From Pseudomonadota bacterium (GTDB taxonomy: Bacteria > Pseudomonadota > Alphaproteobacteria > Rhizobiales > Phreatobacteraceae), in contig JAIUOO010000015.1 of assembly GCA_020161695.1 (NCBI GenBank), positions 1 through 64,000 on the forward strand: a DNA stretch of 64,000 nt. The letters run 5' to 3'. How positions within the stretch are numbered: position 1 is the stretch's first letter; each line of letters begins with the position of its first letter. The notes below the pieces were generated by a model. The model ran no database searches, had not been told where the DNA came from, and was given only the letters and a program-made list of their open reading frames with translations. Shown piece by piece: positions 8,189 through 17,569 of the stretch. A program made the position numbers and the translations under genes.

Positions 8189-10264
8189 ATGTGCGGACTG
8201 GCCGGCATTCTCGCTCATCCCGACCGCCCGCTCGTCGAAGCCGCGCTCCGGGCGATGACTCGCGCCGTCGCCCATCGCGGCCCGGACGGCGAGGGCCTCT
8301 GGATCTCGCCGGACGGCACGGTGGGCCTCGGCCACCGGCGCCTCGCTATCGTCGACCTCGACGCCGCGGCCGCCCAGCCCATGGCAAACGAGGACGGTGC
8401 GGTGCGAATCGTCTTCAACGGCGAGATTTACAATCACGCCGCCCTGCGCCGCGAGCTTCTGGCGGCCGGACACCATTTCTCGACTGCCTCCAGCGACACC
8501 GAGGTGCTCCTGCACGGCTACGAGCAATGGGGCATCGACGGCCTCTGCAAGCGGCTGGAGGGCATCTACGCCTTCGCCCTCCACGACGGGCGATCGGGCC
8601 GCACGCTGCTGGTGCGCGATCCCGTTGGCATCAAGCCGCTCTACGTCGCCTGGCTCGGTGGCGACCTGCTGTTCGGCTCGGAAATCCGCGCCATCCTCGC
8701 CCATCCCGGCTTTGTCGGTCGGCCGGCGCTCGCCCATCTGCCGGACTACCTGACCTTCATGGCGGTGCCGGCGCCGAACACGCTTGTCGAAGGCATATTC
8801 AAGATTCCCGCCGGCCACCGGCTGGAGGTCGGCGCCGACCGCCGCGGCGACCTCGTGCGCTACTGGCGGCCGACGGCACGCCTGCCGCAGGTGCCTTCCG
8901 AGCGGCCGGCCCTCGTCAAGGCTCTCAGGACGGAGCTGGAGCGGGTGGTCACCGACCAGATGATCGCCGACGTGCCGGTCGGCGTGATGCTGTCGGGCGG
9001 CATCGATTCCTCGACCATCCTGGCGCTGGCGACCCGCGCACGCGGCGCCGGCATCAACGCCTATTCGGTGGGGTTCACCGACGATGCCGATCTCGACGAG
9101 ACCGCCGAGGCGGCCATGGTCGCGGCCATGTTCGGCGCGCGCCACCATGTGCTGAGGCTCACCCCCGAGACGGCCATCGGCGCCATCGACGCCATGGTCG
9201 ATGCGCTCGACGAGCCTTTGGCCGACTGGGTTTGCCTGCCGCTCCATGCTCTGGCTGCGGCTGTCCAGGCGGACGGCACCAAGGTCGTGCTGGTCGGCGA
9301 AGGCGCGGACGAGCTGTTCGCCGGCTACGAGTACTGGCTGACCTATCTCGGCCCGGTGGCGCGCCGTTTTCGCCTGGCGCAAGCGCTCGCCCCGCTGGCG
9401 CGCGGCCTGGCCGCTGTGCTCCTCGGCGACGATCTGAGGCTTGCGACCCGCGCCGATTTCCTGCGCCGCGCCGGCACCGGCGGCGAAGCCTTCTGGGGCG
9501 GCGCCATCCTGTGCTGGCCGGCGGTGCGCGAGCGCCTTCTGGCAGACAGGTCAGACGCGGCTCCTCTGCCCCGCTGGCGCACCGGCGGACACACGGCTCC
9601 GGAGGCCGGCCCACCGCTCCTGCCGGACGCACTCGTCGCCGGCTGGTATGCCGGCATCGATGCCGATCTCGGCCCATCCCACCCATTGGCCCGCATGGCG
9701 GCGCTGGAGTTCCGCCACCGCCTGCCGGAACTGCTGCTGATGCGGGTCGACAAGATGACCATGGCCCACGGTGTCGAGGCGCGCGTGCCATTCCTCGACA
9801 CCGGCTTGATCGAATTCGCCATGGCGGTGCCGCCCGAGCAGAAGCTCGCGGGAGCGCGGACCAAGGGCCTGATGCGCGAAGCCGTGGCCGGGCTGATCCC
9901 CGAAGCCATACGCCTCGCGCCCAAGAAGGGCTTCGGCGCGCCGGTCGACAGCTGGCTGCGCGGTCCCCTCGCCGACCGCGTGCGCGAGCGGATCGCTCAT
10001 GGCCCGCTCGCCGCCCTGCTGGACATGGCACTGGTCGAGCGACTGTTCGCCGAGCACCGGTCCCGCCGAATCAATCATGCCGGCGTCATCTGGGCGCTCT
10101 ACGTCGCATCCCGATGGCTGGAACGCACTTTTACCCGGGATGGAGCCACTTTTGGCCGGATGCAGGAACGACAGGCGGCCGATACGGGTGATTTCGCCCC
10201 GGTCCCGCCCGGCTCGCCTCTCCGGTCGAAGGCGGCGGCGCGGCACCCTGGCACCGCCACTTGA
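8189..10264 (+). CDS. asnB: Asparagine-synthase-type glutamine amidotransferase (paralog 2)
   Basis: A 691-residue AsnB-family enzyme. The start is the ATG that gives MCGLAG (Cys2 nucleophile); a longer in-frame extension upstream would bury that cysteine and is rejected. Motifs: RGPDG, FNGEIYNH, SDTEV, SGGIDSS at 269-275 and RVDKMTMAHGVEARVPFLD, all intact. It opens the long plus-strand operon that continues with wecB and wecC. It differs clearly from the copy at 2998-4968 across its length, so this is not a recent tandem duplication. Family knowledge allows asparagine synthesis or amidation of a carboxylated sugar; the position beside the uronate-forming WecC favours amidation. Confidence 0.9.
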   Translation: MCGLAGILAHPDRPLVEAALRAMTRAVAHRGPDGEGLWISPDGTVGLGHRRLAIVDLDAAAAQPMANEDGAVRIVFNGEIYNHAALRRELLAAGHHFSTASSDTEVLLHGYEQWGIDGLCKRLEGIYAFALHDGRSGRTLLVRDPVGIKPLYVAWLGGDLLFGSEIRAILAHPGFVGRPALAHLPDYLTFMAVPAPNTLVEGIFKIPAGHRLEVGADRRGDLVRYWRPTARLPQVPSERPALVKALRTELERVVTDQMIADVPVGVMLSGGIDSSTILALATRARGAGINAYSVGFTDDADLDETAEAAMVAAMFGARHHVLRLTPETAIGAIDAMVDALDEPLADWVCLPLHALAAAVQADGTKVVLVGEGADELFAGYEYWLTYLGPVARRFRLAQALAPLARGLAAVLLGDDLRLATRADFLRRAGTGGEAFWGGAILCWPAVRERLLADRSDAAPLPRWRTGGHTAPEAGPPLLPDALVAGWYAGIDADLGPSHPLARMAALEFRHRLPELLLMRVDKMTMAHGVEARVPFLDTGLIEFAMAVPPEQKLAGARTKGLMREAVAGLIPEAIRLAPKKGFGAPVDSWLRGPLADRVRERIAHGPLAALLDMALVERLFAEHRSRRINHAGVIWALYVASRWLERTFTRDGATFGRMQERQAADTGDFAPVPPGSPLRSKAAARHPGTAT

Positions 10265-10316
10265 TGCGCCGGCCACCCTCCCATAAGAGGCTTTTCCACG
10301 AGGCGAGACTTCATCG

Positions 10317-11429
10317 ATGAATGTTCTGTCCATTTTCGGGACACGACCGGAGGCCATCAAGATGGCGCCGGTCATTCACGCACTGCAGCGAGACAAACGA
10401 TTTGTCTCGCGCGTCTGCGTGACCGGACAACATCGCCAGATGCTGAACGACGTGATGAACGTCTTCTCCCTTACGGCCAACTATGATCTTGATCTGATGA
10501 AGAAAGATCAGACACTTGCGAATATTGTGGCTGGGACGATATCCGGCCTCGACCCGATCCTGGTCGACTTCAAGCCGGACATCGTGCTGGTCCAGGGCGA
10601 CACGGCATCGGCCATGGCTGCTTCGCTGGCGGCCTTCTTCCGTAACGTCGAGGTCGGCCATGTGGAGGCCGGGCTACGGACCGGCAACCTGAAAAGCCCC
10701 TGGCCGGAGGAGGCCAACCGCCGCCTCACCGCCGTCGTCGCCTCGCGCCACTATGCGCCGACTCAGCGGGCCGTGGACGCGCTGCTGGCCGAAAAAGTGC
10801 CAGCCAAGGCGATCAAGCTGACGGGCAACACGGTCATCGATGCGCTCGGCTATATGGTCGGCCGCGTCGCCGCGCCCGGCCCCGATCGCGACGCGCTCGA
10901 TGCCGAATTTTCCTGGCTGAAGCCCGACCGCCGCCTGATCCTTGTCACCGGCCACCGCCGCGAGAGCTTCGGCGAGGGCTTCCGCAACATCTGCCTGGCG
11001 CTGAAGGATATCGCCGCGCGTAGCGACGTGGAGGTGGTCTATCCGGTCCACCTCAACCCCAATGTCCAGGCGCCTGTCCGCGAGATCCTGAGCGGCGTGG
11101 ACAATGTCCACCTGATCGAGCCGCTCGATTATCGCCGCTTCGTCTACCTGATGAACCGCTGCCATTTCGCGCTGACCGATTCCGGCGGCATCCAGGAGGA
11201 GGCCCCGGCGATCCGCAAGCCCGTGCTGGTCATGCGCGACACCTCCGAGCGGATGGAGGCGGTGGATGCCGGCGTCGCCCGTCTGGTGACCACCGACCGG
11301 GCTTCCATCGTTTCCAGCGTCAACGAGCTGCTGGACGATTCCGCCGTCTTCGCCACCATGTCCAGCGGCGCCTCGCCCTTCGGCGACGGGCGGGCGGCCG
11401 AGCGCATCATCGAGGACCTTGCCGCATGA
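10317..11429 (+). CDS. wecB: UDP-N-acetylglucosamine 2-epimerase (non-hydrolysing)
   Basis: A 370-residue protein of normal length for WecB. It begins with the family signature FGTRPEAIKMAPV and carries VQGDTAS, HVEAGLRTG, LTGNTVIDAL, TGHRRESFGEGF and TDSGGIQEEAP. It interconverts UDP-GlcNAc and UDP-ManNAc in the cytoplasm. Its stop overlaps the start of wecC (ATGA at 11426-11429), so the two are translationally coupled and together should make UDP-ManNAc uronic acid. GAGGCGAG precedes the start. The first 200 bases look more AT-rich than the rest and contain a perfect hairpin. Confidence 0.95.
   Translation: MNVLSIFGTRPEAIKMAPVIHALQRDKRFVSRVCVTGQHRQMLNDVMNVFSLTANYDLDLMKKDQTLANIVAGTISGLDPILVDFKPDIVLVQGDTASAMAASLAAFFRNVEVGHVEAGLRTGNLKSPWPEEANRRLTAVVASRHYAPTQRAVDALLAEKVPAKAIKLTGNTVIDALGYMVGRVAAPGPDRDALDAEFSWLKPDRRLILVTGHRRESFGEGFRNICLALKDIAARSDVEVVYPVHLNPNVQAPVREILSGVDNVHLIEPLDYRRFVYLMNRCHFALTDSGGIQEEAPAIRKPVLVMRDTSERMEAVDAGVARLVTTDRASIVSSVNELLDDSAVFATMSSGASPFGDGRAAERIIEDLAA
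10388..10410. repeat. 10-bp perfect hairpin inside wecB
   Basis: GCGAGACAAA, CGA, TTTGTCTCGC forms a 10-bp stem with a 3-base loop about 70 bases into the coding sequence. It may be a chance product of the codons for the RDKRFVSR stretch, or an early-gene RNA structure. Confidence 0.5.
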
Positions 11430-12694
11430 ACGCCGGCTTCAAGCGCGTTTCCGTCATCGGCCTCGGCTATGTCGGCCTGCCGACCGCCGCGACCCTCGCC
11501 TCGCGCGGGCTCGAGGTGATCGGCGTCGATATCAAGCAGGAGGCGGTCGACCGTATCAACGAGGGCCGCGCGCATTTCGTCGAGCCGGACCTCGACATCG
11601 TGCTGCAGGCGGTGGTGAAGGCCGGCAACCTGCGCGCCGTGATCGAGCCGGAGCCGGCCGACGCCTTCATGATCGCCGTGCCGACGCCGACCGATGCCGA
11701 ACACCGGCCGGACATGAACGCCGTCGAGGCGGCACTACGGCGCATCGCGCCGGTGCTGAAGCCGGGCGACCTGGTGGTGATCGAATCGACCTCGCCGGTC
11801 GGCACGACCGAATGGGCGGCCGGCGTGCTGAAATCCGCGCGGCCGGACCTGACCAACCCGCTGGAGGCACCGGAAGCGGCCGATCTGCTGCTCGCCTACT
11901 GCCCGGAGCGCATCCTGCCCGGCCAAACCCTGCGCGAGCTCATCGACAATGCGCGCATCGTCGGTGGCCTCGACAAGCGCAGCGCCGCCCGCGCCCGCGA
12001 GCTCTACGATACCTTCGCCAAGGGCGAGATCGTCACCGCGACCGCGCGCGAGGCGGAGCTGTCGAAGCTGACTGAAAACGCCTACCGCGACGTCAATATC
12101 GCCTTCGCCAACGAGCTGTCACTGGTCTGCGAGCACCTGTCGATCAACGTCTGGAACGTCATCCGGATGGCCAACAAGCACCCACGCGTGAACATCCTCG
12201 CGCCAGGTCCGGGCGTCGGCGGCCATTGCATCCCCATCGACCCCTGGTTCATCCACCACGCCGTACCCGACCGCACGCCGCTGATCCGCACGGCGCGCGA
12301 GGTCAACATGGACAAGGCGCGGCACATCGCCGACCGCATCGCGGCGCGCGCGGAGCGCCTCCGCGAGCCGACCATCGCGCTGCTCGGCCTCGCCTACAAG
12401 CCGGATGTCGACGACCTCCGCGAGAGCCCGGCGGTGGAGATCGCCCTCAAGCTCGCCGGCCGCTCCGCGTTCCAGGTGCTGGTGGTGGAGCCGCATGTGC
12501 GCGCCCTGCCCGGCGCCATGGCCGGCCGCCCCAATCTCGCCCTCACCGGCCTCGACCAGGCGGTTGCGCAGGCCGACATCGTCGGCGTTCTGGTCGGCCA
12601 TTCGGCATTCAAGGCGCTCGACCCGGCGCTCCTGGTGGAGAAGTCGGTCATCGACGCGGTCGGCCTGCTCGGCCGGCCCGCGACAGACAACTGA
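11426..12694 (+). CDS. wecC: UDP-N-acetyl-D-mannosamine dehydrogenase
   Basis: A 422-residue member of the UDP-glucose/GDP-mannose dehydrogenase family. The NAD fold is at the N-terminus (VIGLGYVGLPTAATLASRG). The catalytic cysteine lies in GPGVGGHCIPIDPWF near residue 267, and the C-terminal UDP-binding domain has LGLAYKPDVDDLRESPA. It oxidises UDP-ManNAc twice to UDP-ManNAcA. Coupling to wecB supports this substrate over UDP-glucose. The product carries a carboxylate, which is what the two AsnB paralogs could amidate. Confidence 0.93.
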   Translation: MNAGFKRVSVIGLGYVGLPTAATLASRGLEVIGVDIKQEAVDRINEGRAHFVEPDLDIVLQAVVKAGNLRAVIEPEPADAFMIAVPTPTDAEHRPDMNAVEAALRRIAPVLKPGDLVVIESTSPVGTTEWAAGVLKSARPDLTNPLEAPEAADLLLAYCPERILPGQTLRELIDNARIVGGLDKRSAARARELYDTFAKGEIVTATAREAELSKLTENAYRDVNIAFANELSLVCEHLSINVWNVIRMANKHPRVNILAPGPGVGGHCIPIDPWFIHHAVPDRTPLIRTAREVNMDKARHIADRIAARAERLREPTIALLGLAYKPDVDDLRESPAVEIALKLAGRSAFQVLVVEPHVRALPGAMAGRPNLALTGLDQAVAQADIVGVLVGHSAFKALDPALLVEKSVIDAVGLLGRPATDN

Positions 12695-12704
12695 CGGCGG
12701 CATC

Positions 12705-15338
12705 ATGCGGCAGATCCTCTTCTCCGGCGGACAGGCGACGGTGGCGCGGGTGCCCCGGCCGACCGTCGCCCCTGGCCACCTTCTGGTGCGCGTGCGCTAT
12801 TCGCTGGTCTCGACCGGCACCGAGACCGCCTCGCTGCGCCCGCTGCAAGCCGGCACGGCCGGCACCACCACGGCAGAGCGCGTCTCCGACATCACCGCGC
12901 GTGCGCAGGTCTATCTTTCCAAGGCCGTGCGCGATCCGCGCAAGGCCGCCGCCAAGCTAAAGGAGATGGTCTCAGTCGCCATCCGCCGGCGGCTGCCCGA
13001 GGCGCCGCGCGCGCCCGCCGGGCCGGTGGTCGAGGTCGGCGCCGTGGAATGGCGCCGCGACGGCCTGAGCAAGGTTAGCCGCGAGGGCAACTCCACCGCC
13101 ATCGTCACCGACGATTCGGAATCCTCTTACCAGGCCTCCGCCGCCCCGATCGCGGTCGCGCCGGGCTATGCGCTGGTGCTCAACGTCAAGGGCCGGATCG
13201 AGAAGGGTGCGATCATCATCGGCCTGCTCAATCACGACCGTTCGTCCTGGCTCGGCAATTACCGGCTGGAGGCCGGCGACCTTGACGAAACCCTGCATTT
13301 CGACCCGGCCGGCTCCCCGGAGGTGACGCTCATGGTCACCAATGCCGGTTCGAAGGGCGTCAATGTCGTCAAGATCACCGCGTCGACCGTGACGCTGATG
13401 CCGCCGGACGGCTCGGGCCTGCCGATCTCGGAGATGACGCAGGTCGGCTGGAACGTCGGCTATTCCGTTGCCGGCGAGGTGGTGGCGGTCGGCGAGGGCG
13501 TCGACGGCTTCGCGGTCGGCGACGCGGTCTCCTGCAGCGGCGCCGGCATCGCCAACCATGCCGACTACGTGATGGCGCCGCGCAACCTCGTCTGCCGGCT
13601 GCCGGCCGACTGCCCCATGGACCTCGCCTCGACGGCGACGGTCGGCTCCATCGCCCTGCAGGGCGTGCGCCGCGCCCAGCCGCAGCTCGGCGAGGTCGTG
13701 GCCGTGGTCGGCCTCGGCCTGCTCGGCATGATCACTGTGCAACTCCTGAAGGCCAGCGGCGTGCGCGTCATCGGAATCGATCTCGACCCGCACCGGGCCG
13801 AGCGCGCGGTCGGCGTCGGCGCTTATGCGACCACCACCGACCCGCAGGAATTCCTCAAGCTGGTGCGCAACGCCACCGGCGGCCACGGCGCCGACCAGAC
13901 CATCATCACCGCGGCCTCCAAGTCGAACGCGCTGGTCAACTTGGCGATGGAGGCGACGCGCCGGAAGGGCCGTGTGGTGATCGTCGGCGATATCGGCCTG
14001 AAGGCCGAGCGCGCCGCCTTCTACCAGAAGGAAATCGACCTTCTGATGAGCACCTCCTACGGTCCCGGCCGCTACGACCCCGACTATGAGCTGCGCGGCC
14101 GCGACTACCCCATCAGCTATGTTCGCTGGACCATGAACCGCAACATGCAGGCCTATCTGGAGGCGATCGCCGCCAAGTCCATCGACATCCGCGCGCTGAT
14201 CGACCGCGTCGCGACCATCGACCAGGCCGGCGAACTCTACCGCGAACTGGTCGACAGCAAGCAGGCCCCGCTCGCCGTGCTGTTCGCCTATCCCGACGAT
14301 GCCCGGGAGCTTCCGGACGCAGCGGATTCGCCGATCATCCAGCTGCGCGGCCATCGCAAGCCGCAGGAGGGCCGGATCAACTACGCGCTGGTCGGCGCCG
14401 GCGGCTTCGGCACGGCCATGCTGGTACCGCAGATGGAGAAGCGGAAGGACCGCTACTTCCTGCGCGCCGTGGTCAGTCGCGACGCCGTGCGCGGCGGCAA
14501 TTTCGCCCGTTCTAAGAATGTCGAACTGCTGGCCTCCGACCTCGAGAGCATCCTGGCACGCGACGACATCCATCTCGTCGTGCTCTCGACCCGCCACAAC
14601 GAGCACGCGGCGCAGGTGATCCGCTCGCTGGAGGCCGACAAGCACGTCTTTGTCGAGAAGCCGCTGGCACTGACCTTCGACGAACTCGATCGGGTCAGGG
14701 CGGCCTACGAAGCCAACGGCGCGAAGAGCCTCCTGATGGTTGGCTTCAACCGGCGCTTCTCGCCAGCCGTGCAGGCGGTGATGAAGGAGTTGGAGGGCCG
14801 CAGCGGGCCGGTCATCGTCAACTACCGGCTCAATGCCGGCTACCTGCCAATGACCCACTGGACGCAGGGGCCGGAGGGTGGCGGCCGCAATATCGGCGAG
14901 GCCTGCCACATGTACGACGTGTTCCGCGCCATGGTTGGCGCGCCGCCGGTGGAGATCGCCGCGACCGCCGTCGACACCGCCGACACCGCCTATTTACGCA
15001 ACGACAATTTCGTCGCCACCATCCGCTACGGCGACGGCAGCGTCGGCACTCTGGTCTACACCGCCATGGGGCCCAAGGAGGGCATGCCGAAGGAGCGCAT
15101 CGAGATCATCTGCAACGGCGAGGCCTATATCGTCGACGACTTCAAGTCGGCGGTGCGCTGCTCGGACGGCCATGTGCTCTGGCAGGGCGCCGTGGACAAG
15201 GGCCATTTCGAGGAGCTGTCGCGGCTCGGCGACGCCATCGCCAAGGGTGGCCCCGCGCCGATCCCCTTCGAGGAGATCCTGGAGACCTCGGCGGTCGCGA
15301 TCCACGTTGAGGATCTGATCTTCGGGAGGCTTGCATGA
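12705..15338 (+). CDS. Bi-domain oxidoreductase: zinc-type dehydrogenase plus Gfo/Idh/MocA, with inserted domain
   Basis: An 877-residue fusion. Residues 1 to about 540 resemble a threonine/alcohol dehydrogenase: STGTE near the start, then GWNVGYSVAGEVVAVGEGV, and an NAD fold VVGLGLLGMITVQLLKASG near 331. Residues from about 558 are a Gfo/Idh/MocA oxidoreductase (ALVGAGGFGTAMLVP and the signature VEKPLAL). Between about 108 and 238 lies an extra beta-rich segment rich in Val, Ile and Gly that looks like a carbohydrate-binding sandwich inserted in the first catalytic fold. Two-domain enzymes of this layout recur beside heparinase II/III genes in heteropolysaccharide loci, probably oxidising or isomerising a nucleotide sugar. 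It ends overlapping the next gene (ATGA). The start ATG follows wecC by 10 bases. Confidence 0.85.
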   Translation: MRQILFSGGQATVARVPRPTVAPGHLLVRVRYSLVSTGTETASLRPLQAGTAGTTTAERVSDITARAQVYLSKAVRDPRKAAAKLKEMVSVAIRRRLPEAPRAPAGPVVEVGAVEWRRDGLSKVSREGNSTAIVTDDSESSYQASAAPIAVAPGYALVLNVKGRIEKGAIIIGLLNHDRSSWLGNYRLEAGDLDETLHFDPAGSPEVTLMVTNAGSKGVNVVKITASTVTLMPPDGSGLPISEMTQVGWNVGYSVAGEVVAVGEGVDGFAVGDAVSCSGAGIANHADYVMAPRNLVCRLPADCPMDLASTATVGSIALQGVRRAQPQLGEVVAVVGLGLLGMITVQLLKASGVRVIGIDLDPHRAERAVGVGAYATTTDPQEFLKLVRNATGGHGADQTIITAASKSNALVNLAMEATRRKGRVVIVGDIGLKAERAAFYQKEIDLLMSTSYGPGRYDPDYELRGRDYPISYVRWTMNRNMQAYLEAIAAKSIDIRALIDRVATIDQAGELYRELVDSKQAPLAVLFAYPDDARELPDAADSPIIQLRGHRKPQEGRINYALVGAGGFGTAMLVPQMEKRKDRYFLRAVVSRDAVRGGNFARSKNVELLASDLESILARDDIHLVVLSTRHNEHAAQVIRSLEADKHVFVEKPLALTFDELDRVRAAYEANGAKSLLMVGFNRRFSPAVQAVMKELEGRSGPVIVNYRLNAGYLPMTHWTQGPEGGGRNIGEACHMYDVFRAMVGAPPVEIAATAVDTADTAYLRNDNFVATIRYGDGSVGTLVYTAMGPKEGMPKERIEIICNGEAYIVDDFKSAVRCSDGHVLWQGAVDKGHFEELSRLGDAIAKGGPAPIPFEEILETSAVAIHVEDLIFGRLA

Positions 15339-17545
15339 CTGATGCAAGGCAGAGTTACCTTGTCGTCAACCAGAGCATGACGGCGGTCGGGCGCATCACT
15401 GACCCGCTCCTGTCATCAATGACCGAGCGACACCACTTCCGGTTGCCGCCGATCAGTTTCAAACCGCTAGTGCCTATGACCCCGGCGGCACTCGGTGACC
15501 CATCAGAAGGAGTCATCATACTCCTGGGCCAAGGCCTGCCGAACCGCGCGCAGATGCGCCTCGCCCGCGGATGCGTCCGCAGTGGAAGGCGTACCCTACT
15601 CGGCTGGCCGCAAGAGCACGCACTCGAGGTCATCGATGCCGAGCGGATCGCATCGCTGGCGCGACATCGTCTGGCTCTTCTCATCAGCTACCGGCTTCGT
15701 AGCTTGTTCGCACGGCGCCAGGCAAGTCATAGCGCAGCGCTGGACACAGCCGGGCTGGCTCAATCGGCTGCGGCAGGCAGCATCGCCAAGACAGCAGCCC
15801 TTGTTGAAAATGAGGCCGCTAACCTTGTTGCACGTTTCGATGACCGAATTGCCGCCCTCAAGCATTTGTCCGAAGACCTCGGCGGCCGGGTCGATGCTCA
15901 TCTGGTCGGAGCGGCCATCCATGTTCGGTCGGTCATTTCAGACAGCACACTGGAGCCATTCTCCCCGGCTGTCCTCGAGGCAATTCATGCGGCCTCCACC
16001 AGTCTGGCGGACATGCGCGCAGCCGCCCTCGATCTTGGCGAGCGGTTCGCGAGTGACCTACCGACGCTGCGTCGGATTGAGGCACGGTCCGCGGAACTCC
16101 ACGACGATGCCGTGCAGGCGACGCCTGCCGTTCACGTTGCGCAGAGCGGCTCGGATCAGCCGTACGGAGAGGGCGATCTCGGCTCGGTAGAGACTTTCCT
16201 CAACCGTCTAGTAAATGATCCCAAACCGGCCGCACTGGCGCCTGATGCTGTGCCCACCAAGGATGGCAGGTTCCCGGGCACAGGCGTCTATCTGCGCCTT
16301 GACTTCTGGTCGCCCCTTAGCTCAGGCGGCAGCTATGGCCATACCTGCTTTCAGGCAAAAGCACTGTCGGAAACGACTCACGATCTCGTGGCAGTCATGG
16401 CGAACCGCTTCGATCTTCTCGACGGCCTGGGTGTGCGGCAGGTCGCGGTTCCCGCTCGGAGCGCTGCAGGCTTAGAGGCCAACCTGCTCGGCATGAACCA
16501 CCACTATTCCGATCGGCTCGGCATGATGTTTGAAGCTCTGCGGCCAGCCTACATTTTTGAGCGAGCGGTCCTCGGCAATGCCGTCGGGGCGTGGGCGAGC
16601 CGGCGCTTCGGCATCCCATATATCGTCGAGTACAACGGCTCTGAGATATCGATGAGGCGCAGCTTCATGAACTCCCGGTACGAGCACGAGAACCTGCTAT
16701 TGCTCGCTGAGGATGCTGCCTTCCGCCAGGCGACGCTGATCTCGGTCGTGTCGGACCAGGTGGCCGCTGACGTTGCGCGGCGCGGCATTCCTGAAAATCG
16801 CATCTTGGTGAACCCTAACGCGGTCGACCTACGCACGTACTGCCCCGGCACTGCGTCCGAGGGCGCGCGCATTCGCAAAGAACTCGGACTTGCAGCCGAC
16901 CAGACCGTCGTGGGCTTCATCGGAACCTTCGGCGACTGGCACGGCATCGATGTGCTTTGTGGGGCCATGAAGCAGATATTCGATGGTGATCCGTCCATCC
17001 GGCTGCTCCTGATAGGCGACGGTCGTCGCAAGCCAGAGGTTCACGAGGCGGTGCAGCGGGGTGGCTTTGCAGATCGAGTGATCGACGCGGGACGGGTTCC
17101 GCAAGCGCGTGGCGCTGAGCTGCTGAAAGCCTGCGACATACTTGTCTCCCCACATTCCTCGAACATGATCGACAGCCCATTCTTCGGCTCGCCGACCAAG
17201 CTGTTCGAGTATATGGCCATGGGCGCGGGAATCATCGCGAGCGACCTCGAACAGATCGGTCACGTTCTTGCACCTGCGCTTCGGCCGTCGGATTTCGCAA
17301 TAGGCGCCCCCGCGGTGACCGATCAACGTGCGGTCCTGTGCAGGCCGGGCGATGTCAAAGATTTCGCTGCCGGAGTGCTTGCCCTTGTTCGCGCGCCGGC
17401 GGTTAGGGCAGCCCTCGGGCGGAATGCGCGCGAAGCTGCGAAGCGCTACTATACGTGGGACCAGCACGTCAGAAATCTATGGCTGCGTCTCTCGGGCAAG
17501 TCGGAGGAAGGCTACGCCATCGACCGACACAAACGGCCATCTTGA
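15335..17545 (+). CDS. Long GT-B glycosyltransferase, family 4 type (paralog B)
   Basis: A 736-residue protein; GGGAGG precedes an ATG that overlaps the previous stop. A GT4-type domain begins near residue 313 (VYLRLDFWSPLSSGGSYGHT). It includes YIVEYNGSEIS near 430, VNPNAVDLRTYCPG, VGFIGTFGDWHGIDVL and FGSPTKLFEYMAMG near 615. The first 300 residues have no catalytic motif and contain helical stretches (FDDRIAALKHLSEDLG). The catalytic half is clearly related to the protein at 6465-8126. Base and codon use appear less GC-biased than in the adjoining genes, suggesting a different history. Likely role: cytoplasmic transfer of one or more sugars onto the growing polysaccharide. Confidence 0.82.
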   Translation: MTDARQSYLVVNQSMTAVGRITDPLLSSMTERHHFRLPPISFKPLVPMTPAALGDPSEGVIILLGQGLPNRAQMRLARGCVRSGRRTLLGWPQEHALEVIDAERIASLARHRLALLISYRLRSLFARRQASHSAALDTAGLAQSAAAGSIAKTAALVENEAANLVARFDDRIAALKHLSEDLGGRVDAHLVGAAIHVRSVISDSTLEPFSPAVLEAIHAASTSLADMRAAALDLGERFASDLPTLRRIEARSAELHDDAVQATPAVHVAQSGSDQPYGEGDLGSVETFLNRLVNDPKPAALAPDAVPTKDGRFPGTGVYLRLDFWSPLSSGGSYGHTCFQAKALSETTHDLVAVMANRFDLLDGLGVRQVAVPARSAAGLEANLLGMNHHYSDRLGMMFEALRPAYIFERAVLGNAVGAWASRRFGIPYIVEYNGSEISMRRSFMNSRYEHENLLLLAEDAAFRQATLISVVSDQVAADVARRGIPENRILVNPNAVDLRTYCPGTASEGARIRKELGLAADQTVVGFIGTFGDWHGIDVLCGAMKQIFDGDPSIRLLLIGDGRRKPEVHEAVQRGGFADRVIDAGRVPQARGAELLKACDILVSPHSSNMIDSPFFGSPTKLFEYMAMGAGIIASDLEQIGHVLAPALRPSDFAIGAPAVTDQRAVLCRPGDVKDFAAGVLALVRAPAVRAALGRNAREAAKRYYTWDQHVRNLWLRLSGKSEEGYAIDRHKRPS

Positions 17546-17569
17546 AAAACACCCCAGAGGAGCAATCGC

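Noticed and set aside
8062-10191. Plus-strand ORF of 709 codons over the second asnB
   Set aside because: Another frame of the real asnB; composition is Arg/Pro/Ala-rich and no motif is recognisable.
12972-14909. Minus-strand ORF of 645 codons opposite the two-domain oxidoreductase
   Set aside because: Antisense shadow; the sense strand has full domain motifs.
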